Below, piece by piece: positions 14,759 to 24,336 of a stretch of 64,000 bases of DNA (position 1 is the stretch's first letter; each line of letters starts with the position of its first letter). The position numbers and the translations under genes were made by a program. The DNA is from an uncultured Helicobacter sp. (lineage in GTDB: Bacteria; Campylobacterota; Campylobacteria; Campylobacterales; Helicobacteraceae): NCBI RefSeq assembly GCF_937893305.1, contig NZ_CALBGN010000020.1, forward strand, positions 65,608 through 129,607, in the 5' to 3' direction. Under the pieces are notes generated by a model. That model did no database searches. It saw only the letters and a list, made by a program, of their open reading frames with translations, and was not told where the DNA came from.

Positions 14759-15577
14759 ATGAAAAACTATTCCACACAAGAGATTTACAATGCCTTTAAA
14801 GACGTCAAAAGTGATTCTACCTTGCTTGTGCATAGCGCACTTGCAAATCTTGGCAAACACGAGAGTGTAAGCTTAAAAGAGATTCCAACTTTATGGATAG
14901 AAGCACTAAGTGAGATCATAAAAGACGGCACACTTTTAATGCCAACTTTTAATTATAGCTTTCCAAAAACACGTTTTTTGGATTTAAACACGGCTCCTAG
15001 CGAAGTTGGAATCTTAAGTGAAGCCTTTAGAAAAACTACTCAAATTAGAAGCAATCACCCTATGTTTAGCTTTTGTGGTAAGGGCAAAAAAGCAAAAGAG
15101 ATTCTAACTCCAAATCACATTATAGAATGGAATCCTTTTTTAAAAGAGAGTGTATATCATAGACTATACTTAGAAAATGCAATAATGGCGTTTGTTGGGA
15201 TTGATATTAGAGTTTGCACTTATATGGTGTATGTTGAGGCAATGTGCGGAGTGAAATATCGGTATTTTAAACCTTTCTTGGGAGAAATTTTAACCACAGA
15301 AAATACACGCATAAAAGGCGAGTTTTATCATTTTTGCTTGCCTTTGGGCGAAACTTTAAAAGTCAATTACTTCCGCGTCCAACAACAAATGCTAGAAAAT
15401 GGAATTTTAAAAACCTTTTCACTTGGCGCATCTAAGATTTATTTCTTTTATGCAAAAGAATTTTTTGACTACATTAAACAAACTCTAGAACACTCCCCTT
15501 TTATTCTACTAGAAACCAAACCTAAGCACTTTTACACCTTTATAAATGCAGAAGAAAAAATCTTAGAAAAAGCCTAA
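14759..15577 (+). CDS. AAC(3)-family N-acetyltransferase-like protein
   Basis: A 272-residue protein with features of the aminoglycoside-3-N-acetyltransferase fold: LLVHSALANLG (about residues 22-32), GTLLMPTFNYSFP (57-69), AFRKTTQIRSNHPMFSFCGKG (89-109) and the central W-N-P-F-L-K-E-S-V-Y segment. Relatives in bacterial glycan clusters acetylate, formylate or otherwise acylate amino sugars rather than antibiotics, so resistance should not be assumed. It could transfer the carrier-bound residue to an amino sugar. The gene follows the Cys-rich gene by eight bases and ends the cassette. Confidence 0.75.
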   Translation: MKNYSTQEIYNAFKDVKSDSTLLVHSALANLGKHESVSLKEIPTLWIEALSEIIKDGTLLMPTFNYSFPKTRFLDLNTAPSEVGILSEAFRKTTQIRSNHPMFSFCGKGKKAKEILTPNHIIEWNPFLKESVYHRLYLENAIMAFVGIDIRVCTYMVYVEAMCGVKYRYFKPFLGEILTTENTRIKGEFYHFCLPLGETLKVNYFRVQQQMLENGILKTFSLGASKIYFFYAKEFFDYIKQTLEHSPFILLETKPKHFYTFINAEEKILEKA

Positions 15578-15660
15578 CAATATTTTACAAACTATTAACT
15601 CTTTATTGTCAAATTCTCTATACAATTTCTGCTTTTAAATTTATCCTTAAAGATTATTTT

Positions 15661-17178
15661 ATGTTAAAAATCTCAAAAACTTTATTTATTTTTCTTAATG
15701 CTTTATTTTTAACTTTGCTCAATACTAGTGCGTTTATTTTTGTTGCAAAGCATTTAGAAAGCACATTTTTAGCCTTTGCTTTAGCTCTTTGTTATTTTTG
15801 TCTTCTTTATATCCTTTTAAATATATGTTTCATTAAATTTCTTACAAAATTCTTATCCATACTTTTTGTTGTTAGTGCCGCTTTTAGCGTGTATTTTATG
15901 TCCTCTTATGGGATCTTAATTGATTCTGATATGATTTTAAATGTAATGCAAACAGACACAAAAGAAGCTTCTGAACTTTTTAATGCTTCTTTAATTTTTG
16001 TTGGGATCGCCTGTGCTGTGTTTGCTTATTTTGTTTTCAAAGTAAAAATCAAAAAGGATTCCATATCTAAAAGAATTCTGAGCTCCTGTATTGCCCTTGT
16101 CTTGGCATTAGCAGTCTTTCTCCCTTTGACAAAAACCTATGTGCCTTTCTTTAGAAACTACAATATTGCAAGAATGTATAACACCCCATTTTATCAATTC
16201 TATGCAGTCTATCGCTATTATCAAAGATTTGTAAAAGAACAGCCAGACTTTCAAAACATTGCAAATGATGCAACTTTACAAAATACACAAAAAAAACTTT
16301 TGGTTCTAGTTGTGGGAGAAACTGCAAGGGCAGAAAATTATTCGCTAGGCACATACACTAATAATAACACAAACTTCTACACCAAACAAACAAATGCAGT
16401 GTTTTTTGACAACTTCTTTTCTTGTGGCACTTCCACAGCTATAAGTTTGCCTTGTATGTTTTCTTTGTCTAAGAAAAATGATTTTAAAACCACAGAATAT
16501 CAAGAAAATGTGCTAGATGTCTTACAAAAAGCTGGAGTTAGCGTTTCTTGGTATGGCAATAATTCTGGTGGTTGCAAAGGTGTGTGCGATAGAATTTCTG
16601 ATACTAAAATGCTAAAATTGCCCTTTGATGAATCCTTGCTTGAACCCTTTAAGACTAAACTAGATAATCTCAAAGATCAAAACATTATTGTTTTGCATTT
16701 ACAAGGCTCACACGGACCAACTTATTACAAGCGTTATCCTAACACTTTTAAGAAATTCTTACCCACTTGTGAAACAAATGAACTTGCAAAATGCTCACAA
16801 GAATCACTTATTAACACTTATGACAACACTCTACTTTACACAGATTTTATCTTAGCAGAAATCATCAATTCTTTACAGCAAAAAACAGAATATAAAACTG
16901 CTTTATTATATGTTTCAGATCACGGAGAGAATCTAGGAGAAAATGGGATTTATCTGCATGGGATGCCTTATGTCTTTGCTCCAAAAGAACAAACGCATAT
17001 CCCAACGATTTTTTGGAGCAATGATACTCAATTAATGCAACTTGCCACAGAGCATAAGAGCTTAAAATTGTCCCACGATAATCTCTTTTCTACAATTTTA
17101 GGATTTTTCAAAGTTAGCACAAAAGAGTATTTGATCCAAGATGACTTTTTAAACAGAACATTAAAAGAAAAGTCTTAA
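15661..17178 (+). CDS. Phosphoethanolamine transferase (EptA/EptC family)
   Basis: A 505-residue inner-membrane enzyme. Five N-terminal hydrophobic segments (about residues 8-160) precede a periplasmic sulfatase-fold domain. Visible site motifs are VVGETARAENYS (metal-binding Glu220), SCGTSTAISLPCMF (nucleophilic Thr at 257-259), LHLQGSHGPTYYKRYP and YVSDHGENLGENGIYLHGMPY. It transfers phosphoethanolamine from phosphatidylethanolamine to lipid A. In C. jejuni the homologue EptC also modifies the flagellar rod protein FlgG and N-glycans, and the flagellar rod operon lies just downstream here. Such modification increases polymyxin resistance. Confidence 0.9.
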   Translation: MLKISKTLFIFLNALFLTLLNTSAFIFVAKHLESTFLAFALALCYFCLLYILLNICFIKFLTKFLSILFVVSAAFSVYFMSSYGILIDSDMILNVMQTDTKEASELFNASLIFVGIACAVFAYFVFKVKIKKDSISKRILSSCIALVLALAVFLPLTKTYVPFFRNYNIARMYNTPFYQFYAVYRYYQRFVKEQPDFQNIANDATLQNTQKKLLVLVVGETARAENYSLGTYTNNNTNFYTKQTNAVFFDNFFSCGTSTAISLPCMFSLSKKNDFKTTEYQENVLDVLQKAGVSVSWYGNNSGGCKGVCDRISDTKMLKLPFDESLLEPFKTKLDNLKDQNIIVLHLQGSHGPTYYKRYPNTFKKFLPTCETNELAKCSQESLINTYDNTLLYTDFILAEIINSLQQKTEYKTALLYVSDHGENLGENGIYLHGMPYVFAPKEQTHIPTIFWSNDTQLMQLATEHKSLKLSHDNLFSTILGFFKVSTKEYLIQDDFLNRTLKEKS

Positions 17179-17238
17179 AGCAATCTTTTTGGATTCCAAC
17201 TTTTGCGTTTTTCTTTATAGAATTTAAACCTTGCAAAA

Positions 17239-17254
17239 TGGAACAAAACTTGCT
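17239..17254 (+). promoter_or_regulatory. Sigma54 (RpoN) promoter of the flgB operon
   Basis: TGGAAC at 17239-17244 and TTGCT from 17250 give the invariant GG and GC doublets separated by exactly 10 bases, matching TGGCAC-N5-TTGC. It lies 35 bases before the flgB ATG. Rod and hook genes are RpoN-dependent in Helicobacter and Campylobacter, where FlgR activates them, so the site is credible. Confidence 0.82.
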
Positions 17255-17288
17255 TAATCTTTCTTAACAAAATCTTTTAGGAGTTACT

Positions 17289-17723
17289 ATGAGCATTTTT
17301 AGTTATAGTCCAGCACGCGCATTAGCACAAGAAGCATTGGATCACAGAGCATTACGCCGTGATATGATTGCTAGCAATATTGCGAATGTTTCTACTCCTA
17401 TGTATCGTCCAAAAGATGTAAATTTTGAACAAATGATGGCATTAAAAGCTGATGAAATCTTTAACCGCAATCGCGATTTAGAGCTTGATGTAGCAATTAC
17501 AAACAAAAATCACTTGCTCCCAGCAAAAGACGAAGATCCTTATCGCCCAACAATGTTTTATCGTGATGGGCACTTAGCAAGAAACGATGGGAATAGCGTG
17601 GATTTAGACATTGAAACAAGCGAAATGGGAAAAAACGATATTATGTATCAAGCTCTAGTTGGCGCATTGCGCAAGCAAGGTGGAATCTATAATTACGCCA
17701 TAGAATCTTCAAAAAGTATTTAA
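17289..17723 (+). CDS. flgB: Flagellar basal-body proximal rod protein FlgB
   Basis: A 144-residue rod protein exported by the flagellar type III system. The N-terminal helix carries the rod-protein pattern RRDMIASNIANVSTPMYRPKDVNFEQMM (residues about 24-51), and the C-terminal helix is MGKNDIMYQALVGALRKQ. It has normal length and no signal peptide, as expected. It is the first gene of the operon behind the sigma54 site. RBS AGGAGTT lies six bases before the ATG. Confidence 0.96.
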   Translation: MSIFSYSPARALAQEALDHRALRRDMIASNIANVSTPMYRPKDVNFEQMMALKADEIFNRNRDLELDVAITNKNHLLPAKDEDPYRPTMFYRDGHLARNDGNSVDLDIETSEMGKNDIMYQALVGALRKQGGIYNYAIESSKSI

Positions 17724-17733
17724 GGGGAAATAG

Positions 17734-18234
17734 ATGTTTTTATCTAGTTTTGATATTAGTGGTTATGGTCTATCCGCACAACGCCAAAGAGTAAATTTAA
17801 TCTCAAGCAATATCGCAAACGCAAACACCACACGCACAGATGAAGGCGGACCTTATAGAAGAAGAGAATTAGTACTAAAAGCCTTTGATTTTGATAAAGT
17901 TTTAAATCAAAAGTATGAAAAAAGCAATAATTTGCTAGAATACGAAGATCCATTAGATGAAATGGATAGTTTTGATGAACAGCGTAAGCCAAAACCTACG
18001 CTAATGAGTGTTTATGTTGATAAAATCGTCCGTGATGATACTCAACCTAAAATGAAATACGAACCAAGCCATCCAGATGCTAATTCTGAAGGCTATGTTG
18101 CGTATCCAAACATTAATCCTGTTGTAGAAATGGCAGATTTAATTGAAGCTTCAAAGGCTTATCAAGCTAATGTTGCAGTTTTTCAAAGTGCTAAAAATAT
18201 GGCTTCTACAGCGATTTCAATGTTCCAGGCATAA
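17734..18234 (+). CDS. flgC: Flagellar basal-body rod protein FlgC
   Basis: A 166-residue rod subunit. Family motifs are the N-terminal DISGYGLSAQRQRVNLISSN with IANANTTRT, and the C-terminal VAYPNINPVVEMADLIEASKAYQANV, both helical ends of flagellar axial proteins. The central part (about 45-110) is charged and species-variable. It follows flgB by ten bases in the same operon. Confidence 0.96.
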   Translation: MFLSSFDISGYGLSAQRQRVNLISSNIANANTTRTDEGGPYRRRELVLKAFDFDKVLNQKYEKSNNLLEYEDPLDEMDSFDEQRKPKPTLMSVYVDKIVRDDTQPKMKYEPSHPDANSEGYVAYPNINPVVEMADLIEASKAYQANVAVFQSAKNMASTAISMFQA

Positions 18235-18244
18235 AGGATTATAA

Positions 18245-18562
18245 ATGGAAATTAAAAAATATGGGGTGGATTTAGAAAAACTTAACTCTAAACTTGAGAA
18301 TGTCCCTAGTTTATCGCCAAACCACGACTTAAATCCTCCTGCAAAAAGTTTTGGCAGTATGCTAAAAGATGCAGTTGATGAAGTCAATGCTTATCAAAAA
18401 ACAACCGAACAAGCAATGGCAGATATGGCAACAGGACAAATCAAAGACTTACACCAAGCAGCAGTTGTCATCGGAAAAGCAGAAAATAGTATGAAATTAA
18501 TGCTTGAAGTGCGCAATAAAGCAATTAGTGCTTACAAAGAACTCATTAAAACACAAATCTAA
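18245..18562 (+). CDS. fliE: Flagellar hook-basal body protein FliE
   Basis: A 105-residue adaptor between the MS ring and the rod. The conserved C-terminal region DLHQAAVVIGKAENSMKLML with EVRNKAISAYKELIKTQI (residues about 62-105) is characteristic. It ends four bases before the ftsI start, so ftsI is read on the same message, the same order as in H. pylori. Confidence 0.95.
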   Translation: MEIKKYGVDLEKLNSKLENVPSLSPNHDLNPPAKSFGSMLKDAVDEVNAYQKTTEQAMADMATGQIKDLHQAAVVIGKAENSMKLMLEVRNKAISAYKELIKTQI

Positions 18563-18565
18563 TCT

Positions 18566-20329
18566 GTGAATAGTGCGCAATCTAAAAAAGCAGGGAAAAT
18601 CCTGTTACTTTTTATCTTAATTGCTCTAGGATTCTGTATTTTTTTGGGCACAATTTTTTATCGTAATTTCACAGAACGCAAACTCCCAAACCTCCAAACA
18701 AAACGCATTGAAAACGCTATTAGGGGTAATATTTATAGTAGTGATGGATTCTTATTGGCATCTAGCAAAAAAGTCTATAAGGCAGTTGTTAATACCTACA
18801 ATATCAATCCACAAAAAAAAGAATTATTTATCAACCTTTTTAGCATTTATAGCAAGATTTCAAAAGATGAAATTAGAAAAAAACTGGAACAAAAAGGCAA
18901 TGTAACACTCTCTTATAACATAGACTCCAAAAGTGCAAGCTATTTAAAACAACTTAATTTAAAACTTAATCAACTTGATGTTTTTCAAAGCTATGAAGAT
19001 AAAAACGGAAATCTCTTTAAATACGGACTCTCTGTTGTTGAGAGTGGAGAATCACGCGATTATCTCTATGGCGATACAATGGAGCCAATCCTAGGCTATA
19101 TCAACAAAGAAAACAATTCTAAAATTACGCGTGTTAATGGCGTCAAAGGAATAGAAAAAAGCTTTGATGCAGAGCTTGAACCAAATAGCAATCTTTTAAT
19201 GGTAGGAGAGCGTGATATTGGCTTTAATGTCGTATTAAACAAGGATTCCACCTTTAAAGAAAGAATAGATGGTTATGATATTATTAGCTCCATCCCATTA
19301 AAGTTACAAAAAAAGATAGAACGCTTGGTAGATCGCCACACAAAAGAGCTTGGCGCAAAGGAAATTTTAGTTGGCATAATGGAAAGCAAAAGCGGCAAAA
19401 TCCTAAGCCTAGCAAGCAATGCACGCTTCAATCCTAATGAGATCACAAGGCAAGATTATGCAAAACTTAATGCAAATGCTGTTGAATTCTCTTATGAACC
19501 TGGGAGCATTATTAAACCTATTATTTATGCAATGCTTTTGGATAAAAATTTAGTGCGCCAAGATGAAAGAATTGATTTAGAAAATGGTCGCTTTAAGCTT
19601 GATAAATTCACCATTACAGATACACACAAGCTCAAAGAATCAAGTGCAGAAGAAGTGCTACTCTACTCCAGCAATATCGGTATGGCAAAAATCGCTCAAC
19701 GCCTAAGTCCAGAAGAATATAACGCAGGATTACAAGCCTTTGGATTTGGAAATTTAAGTGGAGTTGATTTACCTTATGAGCGCGTAGGAGTAATCCCAAA
19801 TGCTAGGCGATTCCGTAGCGAAGTGTATCGTGCAACGGTTTCTTATGGCTATGGCTTACGCACGACCTTTATTCAAATGTTAAAGGCATACAACACGATC
19901 ATTAATTATGGAATCGCTTATGAGCCCTATCTTGTAGAATATCTTCAAGATTCTAAATCTATTCGCTACAAACTAAAACGCCAAGCTCCAATTAGAATCA
20001 TAAGCCATAATACAGCAAATGCAGTCAAAAATACGCTTATCAGAGTTGTAACTGACGGCACAGGTAAAACTGCCCAAGTTCCGGGCATTATCATTGGTGG
20101 CAAAACAGGGACAGCACATATTGCACAAAGCGGAAAATATGTCAGCAAATACAATAGCTCCTTTTTTGGCTTTGCAAGCGATAAAGCAGGCAATGAATAC
20201 ACTTTTGGTATTAGTGTGTTTGAACCCAATGAAACAAATGCATATTTTGCCGCGCGCACAGCCGTGCCACTTTTTAGAGAAGTTGTAGAACTGCTTGTAA
20301 AAGAAGGCTATTTAAAACCAGCACTTTAA
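18566..20329 (+). CDS. ftsI: Septal peptidoglycan transpeptidase FtsI (PBP3)
   Basis: A 587-residue class B penicillin-binding protein anchored by one N-terminal helix (about residues 10-32). The pedestal domain is followed by the transpeptidase with the three active-site motifs: SxxK in EPGSIIKP (about 310-317), SxN in YSSNIGMA, and KTGT in GGKTGTAH. It cross-links septal peptidoglycan with FtsW. The start is GTG, four bases after the fliE stop. Lying behind a sigma54 flagellar promoter couples division-enzyme supply to flagellar gene expression unless another promoter exists inside the operon. Confidence 0.93.
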   Translation: MNSAQSKKAGKILLLFILIALGFCIFLGTIFYRNFTERKLPNLQTKRIENAIRGNIYSSDGFLLASSKKVYKAVVNTYNINPQKKELFINLFSIYSKISKDEIRKKLEQKGNVTLSYNIDSKSASYLKQLNLKLNQLDVFQSYEDKNGNLFKYGLSVVESGESRDYLYGDTMEPILGYINKENNSKITRVNGVKGIEKSFDAELEPNSNLLMVGERDIGFNVVLNKDSTFKERIDGYDIISSIPLKLQKKIERLVDRHTKELGAKEILVGIMESKSGKILSLASNARFNPNEITRQDYAKLNANAVEFSYEPGSIIKPIIYAMLLDKNLVRQDERIDLENGRFKLDKFTITDTHKLKESSAEEVLLYSSNIGMAKIAQRLSPEEYNAGLQAFGFGNLSGVDLPYERVGVIPNARRFRSEVYRATVSYGYGLRTTFIQMLKAYNTIINYGIAYEPYLVEYLQDSKSIRYKLKRQAPIRIISHNTANAVKNTLIRVVTDGTGKTAQVPGIIIGGKTGTAHIAQSGKYVSKYNSSFFGFASDKAGNEYTFGISVFEPNETNAYFAARTAVPLFREVVELLVKEGYLKPAL

Positions 20330-20410
20330 TTTTAAATTTCAACTTTAACATTTAAGACGCATTAATTTTGCTTTCTTAATTTAAATCAACTTACCACAGC
20401 CTTTCTTTAT

Positions 20411-22165
20411 TTATTTAGGCACATCGTTTTTACCAAAAACAATTCCTATTGCTTCAATCAAATGTATCGCAATTTCAGCTACAAATGCGCTATCATTTAA
20501 AATAGAAGTTCCATTTGCTACACTAATTTTTTCTTCGCTGATAAGCTTTTCTACATCACTCATAATTTGATAATCAAACTCTTTTGGCATTTCTTTTGCT
20601 GCTAAAAGTTGTTTTAAAATCAAATGTGCATTTTCATCTTTCATTGTTTTTAGCTCTTCAACACTTCTTAAAAGCATTCCTAAATCTTTGCGCATTGTGT
20701 TGTATTTATCCGCTAAATAAGGATTTTTAGAGTTAGAATACACCTTCATATTTGCTTGAATTAATTTTAAGTTTTTTGTCGCCTCTGTAAGATTTCTTGC
20801 AGCAATTTTAAAAGTGTAAATACGATGATTCTTTTCTTCATCTTCCACATACCTTTGCGCCTTTGTTGCAAACTCCATAATCGCATCAAAAAGCACTTTA
20901 ATTTTGCGCTTATATAGATAATCTAAATCCACATCACCACTAAACCATTTCTTATTTTGAATAATCCAATCAAAACTTTCTTTGCCACGAATATCACTAC
21001 GATTAAAACCTATTGTATGCGCCACAAGTGCGTAGGCATTGTTGTATAAATGCACAGATTCCTTCTGCAATGCGTCCATTGCTGCGTCTTGATACTCAAT
21101 AATATTAGTATCTAAATATAATGGAGCATCCATATCTCTATCTTTGGGTGCTTTAATCACCTGGTCTAATATAAAAACAATTTGCCGAATAAACAAAGAG
21201 ATTAAAAGCACCGCTACAAGATTAAATAAAGTATGAAAAAGTGCCGTCTTTAATGCGTAATTTGTCTCTTCAATACCCAAAAAACTTGCAACAACATTAA
21301 CAAATTTCACAAAAAATGGAAAGGCGATAATCACAAGAATTGCAATTGTGAAATTAAAAATACAATTCGCAATGGCTAGTTTTTTACCTTCAATATTTGT
21401 GCTAAGACTTGCCACAACAGCAGTTACCACGCCTCCAACACTTGTCCCAAGTGTAGCAGCAAGAGCATTTTCAAACCCAATTTGTCCGCTAATTAATGCA
21501 GAAATGATGATAGCTAAAGTTGCGTGGCTACTTTGCACAATTCCTGTAGTTAATGCACCAAGTCCTACAAAAATTAACACACCTTTAAAACCATCAAAAT
21601 TAAAGCGTGATAAATCCACAATTTCTTTATAAGATTCAAACCCAACCTTAATATAATCCACCCCTAAAAAGAAAAAACCAATCCCCATAAAAATCGCCCC
21701 AGAACCTTTAAGCACATTATCTTTTTGAAATCCTAAAAGCGCTCCGCACACAATCAAAGGAATTGCTAGCATTGAGATATTAATACTTGTTAATCCAACA
21801 ATCAACCAAGAACCAGCGGAATTTCCTAAATTTGCCCCAAAAATGATTCCAATACCTTGCGCAAGTGTGATTAACCCAGCAGAAAGAAAAGAGATAGAGA
21901 TGACAGAAACGAGCGTGGAGCTTTGCATTAACATTGTTGTGACTACTCCAAAAATAATGCTTTTCAAGCGTGTATCTGTAGATTTTGTCAAAATATTTTC
22001 TAAGATTCCACCACTAAAAGCTTTAAAACCATTGCTTAAATTCATCATTCCAATAAGCAAAATCGCAACCCCAGCTAGAATTTTAGCTAGCTCTGGAAGC
22101 ACCACTAAAACATAAAGTAACAAAACCACTAAAGCCATTAAAACATAGCGTCTTACATTTTGCAT
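20411..22165 (-). CDS. Na/Pi-cotransporter family protein (NptA-like) with PhoU-like C-terminus
   Basis: A 584-residue protein. About nine hydrophobic segments in residues 8-330 contain the duplicated family motif: MLMQSSTLVSVISISFLSAGL (about 78-98) and GIVQSSHATLAIIISALISG (about 213-232), where QSS lines the transport site. Residues 350-580 are helical and PhoU-like. It probably imports phosphate with sodium; some relatives export. It is transcribed divergently from ndh across about 330 bases. Confidence 0.88.
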   Translation of the reverse strand: MQNVRRYVLMALVVLLLYVLVVLPELAKILAGVAILLIGMMNLSNGFKAFSGGILENILTKSTDTRLKSIIFGVVTTMLMQSSTLVSVISISFLSAGLITLAQGIGIIFGANLGNSAGSWLIVGLTSINISMLAIPLIVCGALLGFQKDNVLKGSGAIFMGIGFFFLGVDYIKVGFESYKEIVDLSRFNFDGFKGVLIFVGLGALTTGIVQSSHATLAIIISALISGQIGFENALAATLGTSVGGVVTAVVASLSTNIEGKKLAIANCIFNFTIAILVIIAFPFFVKFVNVVASFLGIEETNYALKTALFHTLFNLVAVLLISLFIRQIVFILDQVIKAPKDRDMDAPLYLDTNIIEYQDAAMDALQKESVHLYNNAYALVAHTIGFNRSDIRGKESFDWIIQNKKWFSGDVDLDYLYKRKIKVLFDAIMEFATKAQRYVEDEEKNHRIYTFKIAARNLTEATKNLKLIQANMKVYSNSKNPYLADKYNTMRKDLGMLLRSVEELKTMKDENAHLILKQLLAAKEMPKEFDYQIMSDVEKLISEEKISVANGTSILNDSAFVAEIAIHLIEAIGIVFGKNDVPK

Positions 22166-22502
22166 AGCTAACCTTTTGCCAAATTAAAAAGTGGAATTAT
22201 AACTAACAAAATTTTAGTTTTTAAGCCCAACGGTTTTATATCCTGTTTTTTCTATCTCTCCAAAAGATTGCGCCACCCAAAAAAATGCCTATCAAAGAGC
22301 CTTTTTTACTAGACTAAAACGAAATTGATAATTTAATTTAACATGCATTCTTAATTCTTTGATTTTAAAAATTTTTAAGCAAAAAATATTCCCAAAACTA
22401 CACATTTTAATTAAAAAATCAATTTTTATTTAACCTTTTAGTGTTTTATTAACAACTTTATTTTAATATTAAATCCTAAAGTTTCATTGCAAGGATTTGG
22501 GC
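22166..22502. other. Intergenic region between divergent nptA-like and ndh genes
   Basis: This AT-rich, roughly 330-base spacer has no convincing ORF or RNA gene. It must contain promoters for both genes; the A/T-tract-rich part at about 22320-22450 is suitable, but no clear -35/-10 pair or operator was identified. Confidence 0.5.
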
Positions 22503-23714
22503 ATGAAAGAGTGCAAGAGGATTCTAATTATCGGTGGCGGATATGGTGGACTAAAGGCTGTTTTAGGACTTCAGCGCAAATACAAAGGAACAGCAGATAT
22601 TACACTCATTAGCAAACACGATTATCACTACCAAACCACACTTTTGCATAAAGTCGCAATTGGGACATTAAGTGCTCGAAAGGCAAGAATTTATTATCGT
22701 AAAGTCCTAGATTTAAACAAGGTGCATTTTATTAAAGACAAAATCAAAAAAATCCTTCCTAAAGAAAACAAGGTGATTGGAAATGGTGGAGAATATCCTT
22801 ATGATATTTTAGTCATCGCACTTGGCTTTAAACCTAATAATTTTGGCATTAAGGGTGTTGAGAAATTCACTTATATGCTCTCATCTTTAAACTCTGCTTT
22901 GAAATTAGACAAAAACATAGAAAATAAGTTTAAAGAATTTGTGCATACAAAAAACCCAAAAGATTTACAAACAATCGTATGTGGCACAGGCTTTACAGGC
23001 ATTGAATTTGCCGCTGAACTTGCCACACAGCTAAAAGAACTTTGTTTAATCTGTGGCATTGACAAAAAGATTCCAAAAGTAACTTGTATAGGACGCTCTA
23101 AACATATTTTACCCGTCTTTAGTGACTCTCTTGCTAAAATCGCAGAATCCAAGCTCAAAAACCTAGGCGTTGAGATTCTATCTGGCACAGATATTAAAGA
23201 AATTAAAGAAGGTGAAGTGATTGTGGAATGTGAAGGCAAAACACAAAGCATTTATGGTAATACAATTCTTTGGAGCGCGGGAGTAAAAGGAAGCGAGATT
23301 GTAGAACAATCAGAAATCCCTAATAAAAATGGTAGAATCGCAGTAAATGCTCAACTTCAGTGCAAAGAATTTGAAAACATTTATGTTGTTGGTGATTGTG
23401 CTATTGCTACTGATAAAGACGCTATTCACGCTCCAACAGCACAGCTTGCTGCACAAATGGGAGATTATATTGCAGATCTTTTATGTGCAAAACTGGAAAA
23501 CAAACCTTTCAATGTAGTCTTTAAATTCAATCACAGAGGCACGGTTTGCTCCATAGGACACACAGATGGAGTTGGAATCGTTTATCACAAAAATGTCAAA
23601 GGTGAAATTGCAGCTTTTATGAAAAACACTATTGAAAACAAATGGCTATACAGCATTGGAGGCTTAAATATGGTGTTTAAAAAAGGGCAATTTCGCTACC
23701 GCACAAGCAATTAA
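22503..23714 (+). CDS. Type II NADH:quinone oxidoreductase-like flavoprotein (NDH-2)
   Basis: A 403-residue single-polypeptide FAD enzyme. The first Rossmann motif is IGGGYGGLKA near the N-terminus; the second, for NAD(P)H, is VCGTGFTGIEFAAELA (about 163-178). LWSAGVKGSE and the FAD-closing VVGDCAIATD (about 296-305) are typical of NDH-2. It would pass electrons from NADH to menaquinone without pumping protons. A sulfide:quinone reductase is less likely because the paired Cys of that family are not apparent. The ATG at 22503 with AAGGAT upstream is preferred to the TTG at 22497. The stop overlaps the convergent gene by four bases. Confidence 0.82.
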   Translation: MKECKRILIIGGGYGGLKAVLGLQRKYKGTADITLISKHDYHYQTTLLHKVAIGTLSARKARIYYRKVLDLNKVHFIKDKIKKILPKENKVIGNGGEYPYDILVIALGFKPNNFGIKGVEKFTYMLSSLNSALKLDKNIENKFKEFVHTKNPKDLQTIVCGTGFTGIEFAAELATQLKELCLICGIDKKIPKVTCIGRSKHILPVFSDSLAKIAESKLKNLGVEILSGTDIKEIKEGEVIVECEGKTQSIYGNTILWSAGVKGSEIVEQSEIPNKNGRIAVNAQLQCKEFENIYVVGDCAIATDKDAIHAPTAQLAAQMGDYIADLLCAKLENKPFNVVFKFNHRGTVCSIGHTDGVGIVYHKNVKGEIAAFMKNTIENKWLYSIGGLNMVFKKGQFRYRTSN

Positions 23715-24328
23715 ATATCAAATAAATCTTGATTTTGCTTACTTGCTTCTAAAATTGAACTAAAATGCAAGATTTTGCAAGTATTTTCTAAAAGCGCTAG
23801 AAGCTTTGAGAGCATTTGTAAATCTCTATGATACACATACACTCCATAACCTTTAATAACCATAATCTTTTTATCGCTTTCTTTAAAATAGCGATTTATC
23901 TCAATATCCGCCCTTTCATACCAATTATCAAAATCTTTTGGATCATACACATCTAGTGCGCCAAGCATTGTGTAACCAAAATAATCTTTAGGAATAATTT
24001 GATTATGTGTTAGCGTATAAGAAACCGTAAAAGGTGGCATACCATAAGCAATATATTTTGCATTAGGAATATTTTGATAAATCAATGAATGAATAAAAGC
24101 ATCAATACTTGCTTCATTCCAACGATAATCTTGTTTGTGATAGAGCATAATTAAAGAATCTTGATTTAAATCATCAAAAATTGCGTCTTTTTTGTTGATA
24201 AGAAAATGTCCTTCTTCAAGTTTTATAGAAAGCGATCCGTGAAAGATTCCAAAGAAGTTTTTACGAAACATTGAAAGAGAAATAGTTTTTAGATTCTTTA
24301 AAATTTCTGTATCAATATTATAATCCAT
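23711..24328 (-). CDS. Class II aldolase/adducin-domain protein
   Basis: A 205-residue protein resembling the class II aldolase/adducin N-terminal fold: NFFGIFHGSLSIKLEEGHFLINKKDA (about residues 24-49), the region DAFIHSLIYQNIPNAKYIAYGMPP, and the GYGVYVYHRDL segment near 165. The usual metal-binding His cluster is not fully evident, so enzymatic activity is uncertain. It lies eight bases downstream of the M23 peptidase gene; I recall a similar pairing in Campylobacter. Function is unknown. Confidence 0.65.
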   Translation of the reverse strand: MDYNIDTEILKNLKTISLSMFRKNFFGIFHGSLSIKLEEGHFLINKKDAIFDDLNQDSLIMLYHKQDYRWNEASIDAFIHSLIYQNIPNAKYIAYGMPPFTVSYTLTHNQIIPKDYFGYTMLGALDVYDPKDFDNWYERADIEINRYFKESDKKIMVIKGYGVYVYHRDLQMLSKLLALLENTCKILHFSSILEASKQNQDLFDI

Positions 24329-24336
24329 ACTACCCC

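Noticed and set aside
14759..15577. Aminoglycoside resistance gene
   Set aside because: Family membership alone does not show resistance; the ACP and adenylation context favours glycan modification.
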